This document shows, piece after piece, positions 22,946 to 34,897 of a stretch of 64,000 nt of DNA; the first letter of the stretch is position 1; each line of letters starts with the position of its first letter. The DNA is taken from assembly GCA_022606135.1 (NCBI GenBank), contig JABYQN010000011.1, positions 124,001 to 188,000 on the forward strand, written 5' to 3'. Position numbers and translations under genes: made by a program. The stretch comes from Fomes fomentarius. Lineage: Eukaryota; Basidiomycota; Agaricomycetes; Polyporales; Polyporaceae. The notes beneath the pieces were generated by a model, which saw only the letters and a list, made by a program, of their open reading frames with translations, was not told the DNA's origin and searched no databases.

Positions 22946-25833
22946 GGAAGTCTCATCTTCCTTAGCAATGCATGATGCATATCTGTGTTCCTGGGACGAG
23001 GATAGGACAATGTCGGATACTTCCGGACGGCAGTCTTGTGCACGGAACCTCCGGAACCTCTACGGTGTCTAGGCATCGGATACTGATGCATCGGCGCTTG
23101 CAGATGTACAACGCCTACTGGGGACGGGCCGGTCGTTCTATTGATATTACATTCTGCCACTAGCGCAAAAGCATCACATTGTGGATAGCAATGCCGAGTC
23201 GACCTCACAGGCTCGTATCCGGAACTTAGCTTGTTGCCAGAACAATGCCCTGTTTGGTCAGGCGTGTGATGTGCACCGTAACGCGCACGAGTTCGACCAT
23301 CGACGGCTTCTCGAGTTCATCAGCGCATCGTCATGCCATAGCGCAACTTGTCAGAATAGTGGAACCCGGGTTCTCCAAAACCTTCTACTAGTTGATTGTC
23401 CCCGACACATGATTGCAGAACTACAAGTCAGATGATTCGTCAGTGCACACTGTGTGGACTATGCCACAGATACGTAGGAAACAGATCCCCGTGTGGGTGT
23501 GCTGAAAGTCGCGGCCGGCTATGAGACCGAATGCACGATTTTTAACCAAGGCAGAGGGGCGTCTAGTCTCGTTCACACCTTTCTCGACAGCTGGCTGACC
23601 CGGCCCAATCGTCCTCCCCCACATCCATAGATTATATACCGTCCACCTATTGGTATCCCGCCACCAATGCTCATCGTACGACAGGTTGACAGCTTATAAA
23701 TATCATAGGCGAGTCCGAATGTACAGATAGTAACGTGCGTGCATCGATCTACGGTGTGGTCAAGTTAGTCGACTGGAGGTTTTATTCTCGAAGGGATGAT
23801 ACCCTCTTTGACCATCTCTGTTCAGGTGAATCATACTGAGAATTCATGTCAGTGCCAACGTTGTCCTTTTTTAGAACAGATGCACTGCTTGAGACGAACA
23901 CATTGGATACATACAATACCTTGTCATAGTTTGATTCGCATATATAGGTCTACTTGTCGTTGAAGCCCAGTATGTCTTCGATCTCCACCGGGCTACACTG
24001 TACGTTGGCAATGCAAATGGCACTGTAAGGTATGTCAAAAATTTGAGAGAAGTATCATGTATCTGTGCATTGCGTAGTGACCTGATATCAATGTCCTTTG
24101 TACGCTCCGCCCTGGCCATACCTATCCCGTCTTGATTGTGCCCCTCTAAACATAACGTGTTGTCTTTTGACCCGTGCTGATTGTTGCCGTACGACTGTCA
24201 GGAGCAATCTCAAAACCTCTAGCATGGATTCCACGCCGAATCAATAACCTGCACGGCCTTCCTTACGAGAACCCGCTCAAGGAATACATCGTCGAACCCT
24301 GGATGCACTGTCCACGAGACTAGCTCATGAAATGCTGCGCCCTTGAGAATTCCGACTGGACTCCGTCCGAGTGGTATAGATCACAAATAATTCACATCGT
24401 AGAAACATGGACGAAAGCGGGATGAGCTATCTGTGTTTTTCCCTCTCAATCACTCTGGCGAGTCAGTAGCTGTCCCGGCGCCCGTCCTTCACCAGGATGA
24501 TACTGAACTTCTCTGGTGAATATGTGAACTGTTCCGACATCCGCATGACCAGAGATGATGTGCTGCTCCTCTTCACTTAGCATCTCGCAGCAAGGCCTCG
24601 AAGGTCTCCCAGAGCCTCCCCACATGACAGCACTGTGCTTGAGGCTGAGTCGTATATCTCCAGGGGTTCGTAATAATAGCGGGCACGGTGCTGGTCCAGG
24701 TCAACCTGGTTCGCAGATTGCAGAAGCCTCCGACATCTCGCAGACCAAAGCGATGCTTGAAGAGAGCTGGTGGCGGTGATGGGAACTGTCATGGTGACAG
24801 AGCGAATGCGACTCGGGCACTAGAGTGGGAAGGGCACCCCGAGAATCTGGTGACTTTGAGTGGTCTAGGTACTAGTAGGAGACTTGCCTTGTGGGAATAT
24901 ATCAAACGATACGCAGCAGACGCCCTTGGTCGGCAGCCGACACATGAGAAGGTCTAGCACAGGCTTTCTCTATCCTCGACCCGACGGCTTGGAGAGTAGC
25001 ACTGAGGATACCTTTCTATGTGGGACAGGTGACGCCGTTGCTTTCACGCTTTCGAACACGGAATCAATAGCGATTGGGCAGATTGATGGCTCCGAGGGGC
25101 TTGATCTGTTGCTATACATCTAGTCTCCAACTTGCCGGAGTCACTGTCGACGGGCAGCTGCTTGACTTTGTCATAGAAGCCCAGCATTGGCGTGCAACTT
25201 CACACTCTGAATAAGAATGGAGTCAAGGGCTAAAGTATGTGTAGAGTATCAGTGTATACTTTATAGGTACTTCATACCGAATCAAGTGAGCGGAGTACGT
25301 ACGTTAAGATCATTTTTGTCCTTAGCAAACACCTTGAATCCAACGATCGATCTTTGTCGTTCAAGTAGGTGGAATGCTATCCCATGTCGCACTTTCTGTG
25401 CGAGATATTGGAGCCTCACTTTGTGAATATATCGTTGGATCGATCAGCCGGGCGCACCTTCAACGAGCTGACGTACTGACGTACTGCAAGTCTTCACAAT
25501 TTAATCGGTCTCATAGACATTGAAGCATTCACGAGGAATAATGTAGGTGAACTCTCGTAAAGGGAGACCCTGAAACGAATTGCCGATATCCAGGAAGCGC
25601 CGCGCAGACTCAAAAATACGGAATTGGGTTGACAGTTAGCCCTCCACAATCAGCACGGGCTCGAAGGGCATACGACTCGGAAGGCTTGCAAGAACGCAGT
25701 CGATGCATACTAGCGAGCACTGCAGAGCGGCAAGAGTAGCGGGGGTGTCATATATAAGGTCTGCAACACGGCTGTCGACACCAGCCAGCTACAACCCAAG
25801 TAACCAACTACACACCTCTTCTACTTCCGCAAT
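22946..25833. other. 2.9-kb stretch without an intact gene
   Basis: No continuous or spliceable gene was found. Scattered fragments read as protein-like but are broken by stops and frameshifts, for example HGLPYENPLKEYIVEPW near 24250 on the plus strand and a 78-codon frame ending at 25123. They may be remnants of a decayed gene. The last ~100 nt are the promoter of the small secreted protein. No terminal repeats were seen. Confidence 0.4.
25751..25757 (+). promoter_or_regulatory. TATA box of the small secreted protein gene
   Basis: A strong tatataa motif sits 83 nt before the ATG of the secreted-protein gene and is followed by a pyrimidine/adenine-rich leader (aactacacacctcttctact). The short spacing and clean motif suggest a strongly regulated promoter. 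Inferred from sequence alone. Confidence 0.6.
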
Positions 25834-26359
25834 ATGCAGTTCACCTCCAAGTTCACCACCCTCGCTTGCGGCCTCCTCGTCGCCCTTACCGCCGCCGTCG
25901 TTACTGCCTCACCCACACCCGAGGTTAGTTTGCCCACCGTCGCCTCGCCGCCGCGGTGTTCAGTGCGCTGACAATCTGTTTGCTTCGTCAACGCAGGCCA
26001 GCTATCTCGCCACCCACGACGAGATTCTCCACTGGATCAAGACGACCGACGCCGAGCTCACCTTCGTCGGCGCGCCCATCAACCCGCTCACGCCCCGTGC
26101 CGCGCAGAACACGATGGTCGTCTACTGCAACAAGCGGTCCCAGAACGTCTGCGGTGGCTCGTGCACTGTATACAACGGAGGGGCTGCCTGCCTCGATGCG
26201 CCGGGGACGAGCTGTCTGTCGGCGACGCAGAATGTCGGGTTCTGCGACAGAGGCGGGTGCGGGGGGAGCTGCAACCAGTTCGCGTCGTGCGGCACGCGCT
26301 TGGACAACAACTTCTGCTTCACTCCGGGCACGAAGTCCATCTTAGTCAGTGCAGCTTGA
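25834..26359 (+). CDS. Small secreted cysteine-rich protein
   Basis: Predicted 150-residue secreted protein from two exons, 25834-25923 and 25997-26359, joined in phase 0. Residues 1-26 form a clear signal peptide (MQFTSKF, hydrophobic LACGLLVALTAAVV, then TASP). The C-terminal half is Gly/Cys-rich with ten cysteines arranged around two CGGSC motifs (NVCGGSCTVYNGG and GCGGSCNQF), pointing to an internal duplication and five possible disulfides. The segment between the signal and the Cys region may be a propeptide. I do not recognise a named family; such proteins are common in basidiomycete secretomes. The final residues (KSILVSAA) could change if a further intron exists at 26344. Confidence 0.75.
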
Positions 26360-27046
26360 GGTCTGAGAATCGAGCCTGGGGCCGGAGTTCGGTAAGTCGA
26401 CAGCCGAAGGACTTTTGCATCCTGAGACTCACCATCGCTCATCTTAGGTCTCCGTGGGTCTCAACCTCAATTGTGATTGTTGGTTGGGATGACTGCGAAT
26501 ATAACGTACCAGGATAGCTATTTATTATGCAGTGCAGAAGACAGGTGGTTGAGTATTGGATGGAAATTAGTCTCACTGGGAATTGTAGTATCAAACAATT
26601 CTCACTCTCGTTGTTGGGAGGACCGTGACGTGGAAAGAATCGATGTTGAAACACAGGCGGCGTGTGAGTGACATGCGGAGGATGGGTGAAGTTCCCGCGT
26701 CTAACAACTTACTTTGGTCCGGAAGCATCAGCCTGTCCATTACACTAGCTAGTGAATTTGCGGAACGTTGGTGCTGCACTTAGTATACGACGGTAGATGG
26801 TTGCTAGAGAAACTTGGGACCGATCTTAGTCGGAATTTCAACGATCGAGTACTCGATTCTTGCATAACTCGTCCACGTTTCGAATCCATCTTGAACGGCC
26901 GCAATTAGTAGCGTTGCAACCCCAGCCTAAGCTTAAGTATGCCTTGACGAGTTGAATACATGTGACTGTGATGCTATTACTACATACACTATTGTTGTCA
27001 TCAATGCAATTCCTTCAAGCAGCGGTAGTAGGCATGATGGGCCAAC
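26360..27046. other. Convergent intergenic region
   Basis: About 0.7 kb between the stop of the secreted-protein gene and the stop of the minus-strand MYND gene. AT-richer than its surroundings and without supported frames. It likely carries both 3' untranslated regions. Confidence 0.45.
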
Positions 27047-30000
27047 TCATATATCAAGCTTACACTTGGGCTTGTGTCGCGGCCAATCCTTCTTCTGACA
27101 AGCCGCCGAACAATACCTCACCTTCTTACACCCCTTACAAGTCATCAACTTGGGCTTCTCCTTCCCTCTACAAACCGAGCACTTGTGCGCCGCCGGATCG
27201 CGCCCGACCGTCTCGAGATACGACACCGCAAAGAGAGGCGAGAGCGCGAGCCGAGTGACATACGGCGCATACCTGCGCCATTCCGCAACCTTGCAGAGCG
27301 CCTCGACGTCTTTCCCTCTCCCGCAACTGCAGAGCGGATCGACCTCCATCTTCTGCGTGAGAGGCACCTCCTTCTGCGCGAGGTAGCCACAGTCATCTGT
27401 ATGCTCCCAGGTCCGGCAGCGCTCGACAAAGGCGGGAATCAGCTGCTTCCACGCCTCCATCTCGCCATCGAAAATGGACAGATTGACCATAGTGCCGCCC
27501 TGGACGAGGTTCCCGAAGCCCAACTTGGTCATCTCTGGCATGAGAGCGGGGGTCAGCGGGAGGATGTAGCCATCACAGACGACGGTATGTGAATGCAAGT
27601 CGTAGCGCAGGTCACTGATGAAGAAGACAGTATCGCAGTTGTTCGTAGCCTCATCGCGGAGCGCGAAGACGCGCTTAGTTCCTCCCTCTGCGATGCCCCC
27701 AGAACACGCAAAAATCGCATGCAGAGTGTTCTTCACATAGAGCATCCCGTCGGCCTTCTGTTTCTTGCGCATCTTCCGCTCACGGACAGACAGCATGGAG
27801 CTGACGTGCGAATTCAGCCACCGATCAAGTTGCTTGCCCATGGAGGTGATGACTGGGAGTCGGGAAAGAGAGAGACGATGCACATTCCATGGAGCGAAAA
27901 TTTTGCCGGCTCTGACGATTGGGAAGGGGTTGAGCTTCATCCCGTCCGGCTTCAGGAAGGGGCCGGCCGTCGGGACGACAACCTTATAAGATGTGCGTGC
28001 TCAGCGCTCAGCGACGACCAAAACAATTACACAGCTTACGTACTTCAATGTACCGAGACTTCCGGGCTAGACGCAGCTTGAACTGACTCCCGACGATTGG
28101 GAACGGGAAGATGACGTCCTGGACATGCCGGGCAACTGTGAGGCGCGTGACGCATGGCGACGTTTGGGCAATCTCAGGCATCGCGCCGGAGCCAAAGTCG
28201 CGTATCACATTTTCATCCTCGATGTCAACCCTTGTGACGAGTGAACCAACGAGTTCACACTGCTCGTCCAACTCGACTTCGACGGCGTTCTGCCTGCCAA
28301 CCTGCACATGATGTGTTGCATTCGGTGAGAAGATGGAGTTGGCGGCCGACGGGTCGGCGTAATCGACAGCGGGCAGCGCAGCCTCAGGAAGAACGTGGAC
28401 GTGCTCCTTGTCTAGCAGGTTCGCGCCAAAGATTTCCAGGAAGAAACCCAGCTTCGACCGCAATTTGGTACTGTCAATTCCTGGGGTCCACCTGACGCGG
28501 AATCGAACTCTGAGGTTCCCCGGTGGTTCGACGTCCGTAAGGAGCCTCGCGGACAGCAGGAAAGACACGACCAGCGAACTTGAGCCTCTGGGTCCCTCAG
28601 GATCCTCTTCAAAGATAAGGCGAGGGTCGCTCTTGGAGCCGACAGAGATCGCGCGACCATATGCGACATGTATGCCAACGAAGATGTTATGAGACATCGC
28701 GCCCATCACGTCGCACTCTAAAAGAGGCGTGCCAACACCGCACTCGTCCAAGATCTTCTCGAATGCCGTGATCTTCTCGCGTGGAACAGAGAGGACGATA
28801 CGCACTACGGGAGGAACAATCTCCCAACCAGCGAACGGGCCGAGCTTCTCAGGCGGCCATGTGTAGTAGGCCACAGTGTACACGCCCTGTTTGTGCAGGT
28901 GTGCGTATAGATCGTTGCGATTGACAGTGTTCATGGGCATAGTCATGTCCCCCAGTTCGTGCTCGAAGAACCGGTCCATCACATCCCTCCACGGTGCAGG
29001 CCCAAGGCGACATCGTTCTCGGATCCGCTTGAGGAACAGGACGAAGCTCTCGCGCATATAGTGGATCTTGTTTGCCCACGCTAACGCCCTGTGCATGTTC
29101 CGTTCGTTCTGCGCCAAGAATGTCGGCGTGTCTTCCTGCTCGAACATCGCATGGTACAGATCGAAGAGGAAGGTGCCTAGTTGACGCGCATCGAAGACAG
29201 GAGGAAGACACGGCTGAGAACCATGCAATGCGACTGAGCTATCGCACAGGGTAGGGGATTTCCAAGTGGTGACCTGATGGTACTGAGTGAACACCGGATC
29301 CTTCTTCGATGTCCCATCGTACATCATGATCTCGTGCGTGTTCGAACGAGTGGTGAAGCCGCAGAGGTAGTCGATAGGACAGAGATCCAGCAGTAGTCCC
29401 ATCGTACCAATGTCTCCGTACAGCGCCTGCGCAAACTCCTTCGTCCCGTCTTCACCGCGGAAGAGGAGAGACTCGGTATAAAGGACGCTGAAGGGTGACG
29501 ATGCCATCAAGGGGGAGGCTGCGACCAGGATGTTGAGCAGACCGACGTAGTCGACGAGATTCGAAGTTTCGATGACGTTGAAGGACGCCTTGGCGCAACC
29601 TTCTGCGTACTCGGATTTGTCAAGGCGAATGAGTTGTATGCGAAATTGAGCTACGGGCACTCCCAGGTTGAGTGTCTCCGTTGCTTTGAACGCACTGAGG
29701 GCGCGGCAAGCCGCAGTGGCCTCTGCCAAGAAGAAGCAAATTCGGGGAGGAGCTCGAGCAGCGTCGGACACCACCCTATAGAAGGCAGCGCACCATGCAT
29801 AGAACTCCTCTTTTGCTGTCCTCACCATGTCCGCCGCAGCGACCCGGCCATTCGCGTTTCCGAACAACGCAGCGAAGTGGAACCCCATCATGGGGTCTGT
29901 ACCGTAGTGGAGCGCACAGCCTTCCCCAGCAAGGGAATAGGCAAACGTGGGGTTCACGAGCTTCGCGGCAGCAACGTCCTTCTGCTGGAAGAACGTGGTT

Positions 30001-30833
30001 CCCGTCTTCCAGTAGTTCTTGATTTGTGTGCTCGCTGGAACTGCTGCGGAGGCGACCAACGGCCCGGCAGAACGCGCGGGTGAAATCCCAGGTTGGGCCC
30101 ACTTTTCTAGCCCGGATGTCTTGAAGACCTTCTCAAACGCCTGGCGTATGGCTTTCTTCCTTTTGGACGGCAGATCCGGCATGGCGACCCACAGCGACCA
30201 ATGGCGGCGAAGCTCCACGAGAGAGTACTCGGTCGAGTAACGCAAGAATGCTGCGTATGGGGACGCGCGCCATGACTCCATGCTGTCCGAAGCATTAATG
30301 AGCTTCTTGCATTGGGCGAGTAGGATCGAGTGCGATCCAGCGTCGAGATACATGTGATAGAAGATGTTCCATATGGTTGGCACAGGAATCTTGTCTGCTA
30401 TCAGAGTCAAGAGCAGGACGTTGCGGGCTGGGCTGCTTGTCAATGAAACTCGGAAGTAAATGGGAGGCGCTGCGGCTCACCCAGGACGCCCGGCTCATAG
30501 TCAACACAGGTAAAGTCCAGCTTTCGACTAGCTATGATGTCCCAAGTCAGCTAGATGGAGGACAGAGACGTAGAACAACTCACAACCGTCCGGTTCGGAG
30601 AAGATGGTGTAGAGGACATGGCGCGGGTCTCCGCAGCCAAGGAGTAGGATATCCGCATCTTGTTCCGGAGGAAGGTCGCGAGTCAAGCATACAGCAGATG
30701 TGTTGCCAATAGCATAGAAAAAGTATTTTCCTGGCCAGTAGAGCGGGTATGACATGGTGGGACGAGAGAAGCTGGCCAGCTGCAGCACCGCAGCCTTGGA
30801 AAGAGAGACGTCACGGATAGCCCCTTCGGCCAT
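27047..30833 (-). CDS. DUF4470 and MYND zinc-finger protein
   Basis: Predicted 1205-residue protein. Four exons: 30833-30587, 30531-30481, 30427-28044, 27982-27047; all phases close. The N-terminus (YPLYWPGKYFFYAIGNTSAV, then LLLGCGDPRHVLYTIFSE and DFTCVDYEPGVLARNVLLLTLI) matches the DUF4470 domain, whose GCGDPR loop resembles a methyltransferase cofactor loop. A long undefined middle follows. The C-terminus is a MYND-type zinc finger: CSVCRGKEKPKLMTCKGCKK then YCSAACQKKDWPRHKPKC, with all metal-binding Cys/His present. MYND fingers usually bind proline-rich peptides. This architecture is abundant in Agaricomycetes and functionally uncharacterised. An ATG at 30755 is an alternative start that would place YPLYWPGK at the N-terminus. 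Confidence 0.85.
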
Positions 30834-31545
30834 ACAGTTTGAAGTCTCGTCGACGGATCTTCATTCAGACACTGTATTTTGCTAAGCTCAGAAGCACTGA
30901 GCTAACCGACCGATGTAGATGAACCATCGTCAAGGTCTGCTGTAGCTACGCTTGACAATGTGGGCGCGGTCAGCCCCACAGCAAGAACATGAACAGACAG
31001 CGTTTCTTCATAGAATGCGAAGCAGGCGCTCGGAGCTGGCACCCTCACCTCGTCCTACACATCACGCCGGTACCTCGGGAGCAATCAGAACAGAAGCGAG
31101 ATAACAAGAGCACACAACACGTACGGGACACAGAACGGATACACTTGGGGGCTTCGGACGCACTAGGTACCGGTAAATGTATAGATACGCTTTGGACAGA
31201 GAGAGATAGTGGTAGAGAGGGGAGGGAAACAGGACGTTGACGTTGGCAGGAAGACAAACTTTACACTGTAGGGAAGCGAGACAGACGATATAGATCGAGC
31301 GACGCGTACGTGGCGTAGTACAGACGACAAGACAGTGAATTGGCGACGATGCCTTGGATTCAGGTGCGGAAGGCGTACACGTACGTGGCGGAGCGGTGGG
31401 GTGGACATCTGCATTATACGGAATTGTACGTGGGGGCGGGGCGGGGCGGGGCGGGTGAAGAACAGCGGCGAAAGCGTGTGACTCAGCGAGCGATGAAATA
31501 TGTTATACAAGAGCGAACCAGAGGCCATCCACGAACACAAACGTC
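30834..31545. other. Intergenic between MYND gene start and TUP1 3' end
   Basis: About 0.7 kb without a supported gene. It carries the promoter of the minus-strand MYND gene and the 3' region of TUP1. A G-rich tract lies at 31432-31455 on the plus strand, listed separately. Confidence 0.45.
31432..31455 (+). repeat. G-rich tract with quadruplex potential
   Basis: A run of one GGGGG, three GGGG and one GGG block, each separated by a single C, fits the intramolecular G-quadruplex pattern with one-base loops. It lies just beyond the TUP1 stop codon, so on the TUP1 transcript it would be a C-rich run. Seen directly; any function is inferred. Confidence 0.6.
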
Positions 31546-34500
31546 TCATAGCGTCGTGTAGCTCCCTATACACCACACACATCATACAGCTCCCATCAGC
31601 AACACAACTCGGCAGAAACCAGAAGAAAACGACGCACATATTCGTGCTTGCCAGTCACCACTGCCCGTAGCAAGGATGTTGCCTGCCGGGCTAAGATCGA
31701 TCGAGATCACTGAGAAACGCATACATCAGCAATCAGCCAAGCAAGAACTATAGGGGTCGATCGACACTGATCTCGACTCGCGACATATACACCCGCGCAG
31801 GGTCCCAGCGAATCGACACGATGTTTCCCATAAATGGTAGGACAGAACGCGACTCACCAGAGTTCTTGTGTCCCTGCAACATACACTGTGCCACCGCCGT
31901 ATTCGCATCCCAGAACTGTACGCCCCGATCCTTGGACCCAGACACGACCCACTTGCCGTCATGCGACACCGCAACAGACAGGACATAGTCCTTGTGTCCA
32001 GTGAAGTTCATCGTGCACAGGCTGCCCTTGTCGCTCCCTCCAGCTCCGTCCTTACCGCCAACCGATCCAGGACCGCTCTTGCCAGGACCGGCGCCGCCCT
32101 CGCGCGTACGCAGCAGTGGCCGGACGTCCCAATACTTGAGCGTCTTGTCGAGGGATCCAGAAACAAGCCCCTTGCCGTCCGGAGTGAACGCAACGGAGTA
32201 CACCGAGTCACGGTGTCCTTTGAGACGCTCGACGAGCTGGCCAGACTGCACGTCCCAGATACGTACGACAGTGTCGAGCGAGCCCGCGGCGACGAGTCGG
32301 CCGTCCGGGGAGATGCAGACCGAGGTGACGCCAGCGTCGACATTGTCAGGCTCGAGGATGTTCACTAAAGCGTGGGAAAGATCATCGGCGGTCAGTGCCG
32401 TTCCTGGTCGAGAATATTTGGGCCGAATGACGGAGCACACTCACAAACTTTGCACGACGCGCCGTTGTCCGACATGTCCCAGATGCGTGCAGTCCGGTCG
32501 CCCGAGCCAGAGACAATAAGCCGCCCGTCGCGCGAAAAGTCGAGCGAGTAAATCTCCTGCTGGTGGCCCTCGAATATCGTCCGGATCCGCTTCTTCTGGA
32601 TGTCCCAGATCTGGTGTGCAAGCGATCGTGTAAGCGAGATCAGAATATCAAGAGTCAGCGGCCGCGGGGAAAGTAGCGAATGACGAATGTGCTAGATCAA
32701 ATATAGGTTGTTCGTGACACGTACCCGGATTTGCTTGTCCTCTGCACCAGTGGCTAGGAACTTGCCGTCGGGACTGAAGCAGACGCTACGGATGTACAGA
32801 TCGCCAGTTTTACTCGCTGCATCGTCCACCAAAACGCTACAAGCGGAGCGAGTCAGGGACAAAGACATTGCCTGATTGCACACAAACGCACCAAGTTTTC
32901 TGTCCAGTCTTTGTGTCGTATATTTGCGCAGTACGATTACATCCCGTGGCGAGGTATTTACCATCTGCGGAGAATCGTACACAGCAGACCACGCTAAAGT
33001 TGGATGCGAAACATTAGCCGCAATCTCGATGCACCAACGAATGAACATACCTCTCGTGCATCAATGTATGCACCAATTGCACGTCGAGAGTGCGCTTCTT
33101 AGTCACCTGGCCCGGAGCGTCTCCTGGACCTGGCGGAGCAGGGTTGAAGATCGCAAACCAATCCGAGCCTTCGTTTTTCAACTCTGGCGGAACACTATGC
33201 GGGTCCATGCTCAAGTCTACCGACATTGAAGGGATGGTAGAGGATGAAGAGGATGGTGGTGGGGGCAATGCAGCGACAGCCATCGATGAAGAAGGCTCTT
33301 GAGCGTTTGATGAGGATGCGGTGGTGGGAGGATATGGCTGCGGACCTATAGGAGGCAAGAAGACGGCAAACATGCGCAGACACGCGCAGATATAGACGGC
33401 CAAATGTCAGCCATAGTAGGGCAAGAAGTGGCTGACTCTGAAGAAGAATGTCCATCACTCACCCACGACCCCGTTAGCGCCTTCTTGCCCTGGCCCTTGT
33501 CCTCCTGCTCCTGGCCCCGGTCCACCCGGCCCAGTAGTGTACGGCGGCCCAGTGCTAGGTGTCGGAGGCAGCTTTGGTGTCGCTTGCGTCGCGGAAGGCG
33601 GTGCGCCAGATGGTGTTGGTGGCGCTCCATTGGATGAGGGTGGCGGAGCCGCTGGGCCGAGCGAAATTGATTGGTGGTGGTGGTGAGGCCCTAGGTGGGA
33701 CGGGGGCGGCTGGGCACCCATTGACGGGGAGAACGGGTCTGGACACAGGGTGGGTCGGGCAGGCGGCGTCGTTTATGGCGGGATCGAGGGCGAGGGTGGG
33801 TAAGTGGGCGTGAGAAGGACGTATATCAAGTAAGTTATCAGAAGGTGAAGAGAAGTACAGGAGAGGAGAAGGGGGGGTGCGTTGAGACTGAGTAAAACGC
33901 TAGAGTTTCGGAAGGAAGAACGTACCTGGACGATCCGGCTTCATCCTGTCCCTTTCGGTCTTGATTCGCTTGACCTCGCGACCGTCCCGGTCCCTCTCCC
34001 TGTCACGCTCACGTTCACGATCGAGAACGCTGCGGTCCCTATCTCGCTCTCGTTCTCGCTCCCTCTCCCTCTCGCGTGCGTAGTATGGGTCGACGTACCC
34101 TCCACCTCCTCCACCGGGGCCGGCACCAACACCAAGTCCGACAGGGCCGGCGTGAGGTGTCAAGCCCAAGGGACCGAGAGGCTCACCACCAGGACCGGAA
34201 GGGGGGCCGCCGGACATGGAAATTGGGGGACGACCAAGGCCAAGTGACTCGCGTCCGAGAGGGTCAGTTCTGGAGGGGGCGGGGTTGCCCATGACGATGT
34301 CTCTGTCGGAACGGTCGCGTTCTCGGTCGCGTACCTCTCTGTCACGGGCTTCGCGTACTTCACGCTCTCTGGTGAGGGCTAATTCGCGGTCCCTTTCGCG
34401 GGCGTCGCGTTCACGATCACGTCCAAGAGAAGCGAGGCCGAGAGGTTCGGGAGCCCCACGGCGCTTGTAAGAGTCGAGCTCGTTGCGTAGGATTCGAACG

Positions 34501-34897
34501 TCGTCCTCGTACTGTTGACGAATTTTACCATGCTGTGTCTCGAGGTCGTAGAGAGACTGACGGATGATGTTGAGTTCATTGACTTGGCTTGTGACTGGGG
34601 AAGAGAGGAAGAAGATGGGAATACACGATGAGACGGGCGTCTAGTTGAGGGAAGAGATGAACGGACCCTTGTTCTCGTACTCGTCTCGTTGGCTGCGTAG
34701 GTGTTCGCATTGCTCCTGGAGGGTCTGAAATTCGTCGCGGATTTGGTTGAAGGCAGCGTTGAGGGTGGAGATGTTGGGAGGCTGGGGGCCGGCGCCGGTG
34801 GGCTGGAGATGTTTGTGCTGTGATGAAAGGGGAAGAATGAGAGGAGAAGAGAGGGAGGGGAGGAGGGGCTGCTCACGTTGTATATTGTGGAGGACAT
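31546..34897 (-). CDS. TUP1: Tup1-type WD40 transcriptional corepressor
   Basis: Predicted 796-residue corepressor that acts with Ssn6/Cyc8 in the nucleus to repress many regulons. Eleven exons: 34897-34877, 34817-34667, 34594-33926, 33738-33463, 33345-33051, 32993-32892, 32836-32725, 32610-32445, 32364-31858, 31709-31638, 31565-31546. Residues ~10-95 are the tetramerisation helix ([18 protein letters not shown] and [20 protein letters not shown]). A low-complexity Arg/Glu/Asp region and a Pro/Gly-rich linker follow. From about residue 460 there are seven WD40 repeats, beginning [17 protein letters not shown] and [15 protein letters not shown] and closing with [15 protein letters not shown]. 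The first and last exons are tiny (21 and 20 nt). The linker between repeats five and six contains a Gly/Ser insert. Identification is firm. Confidence 0.93.
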
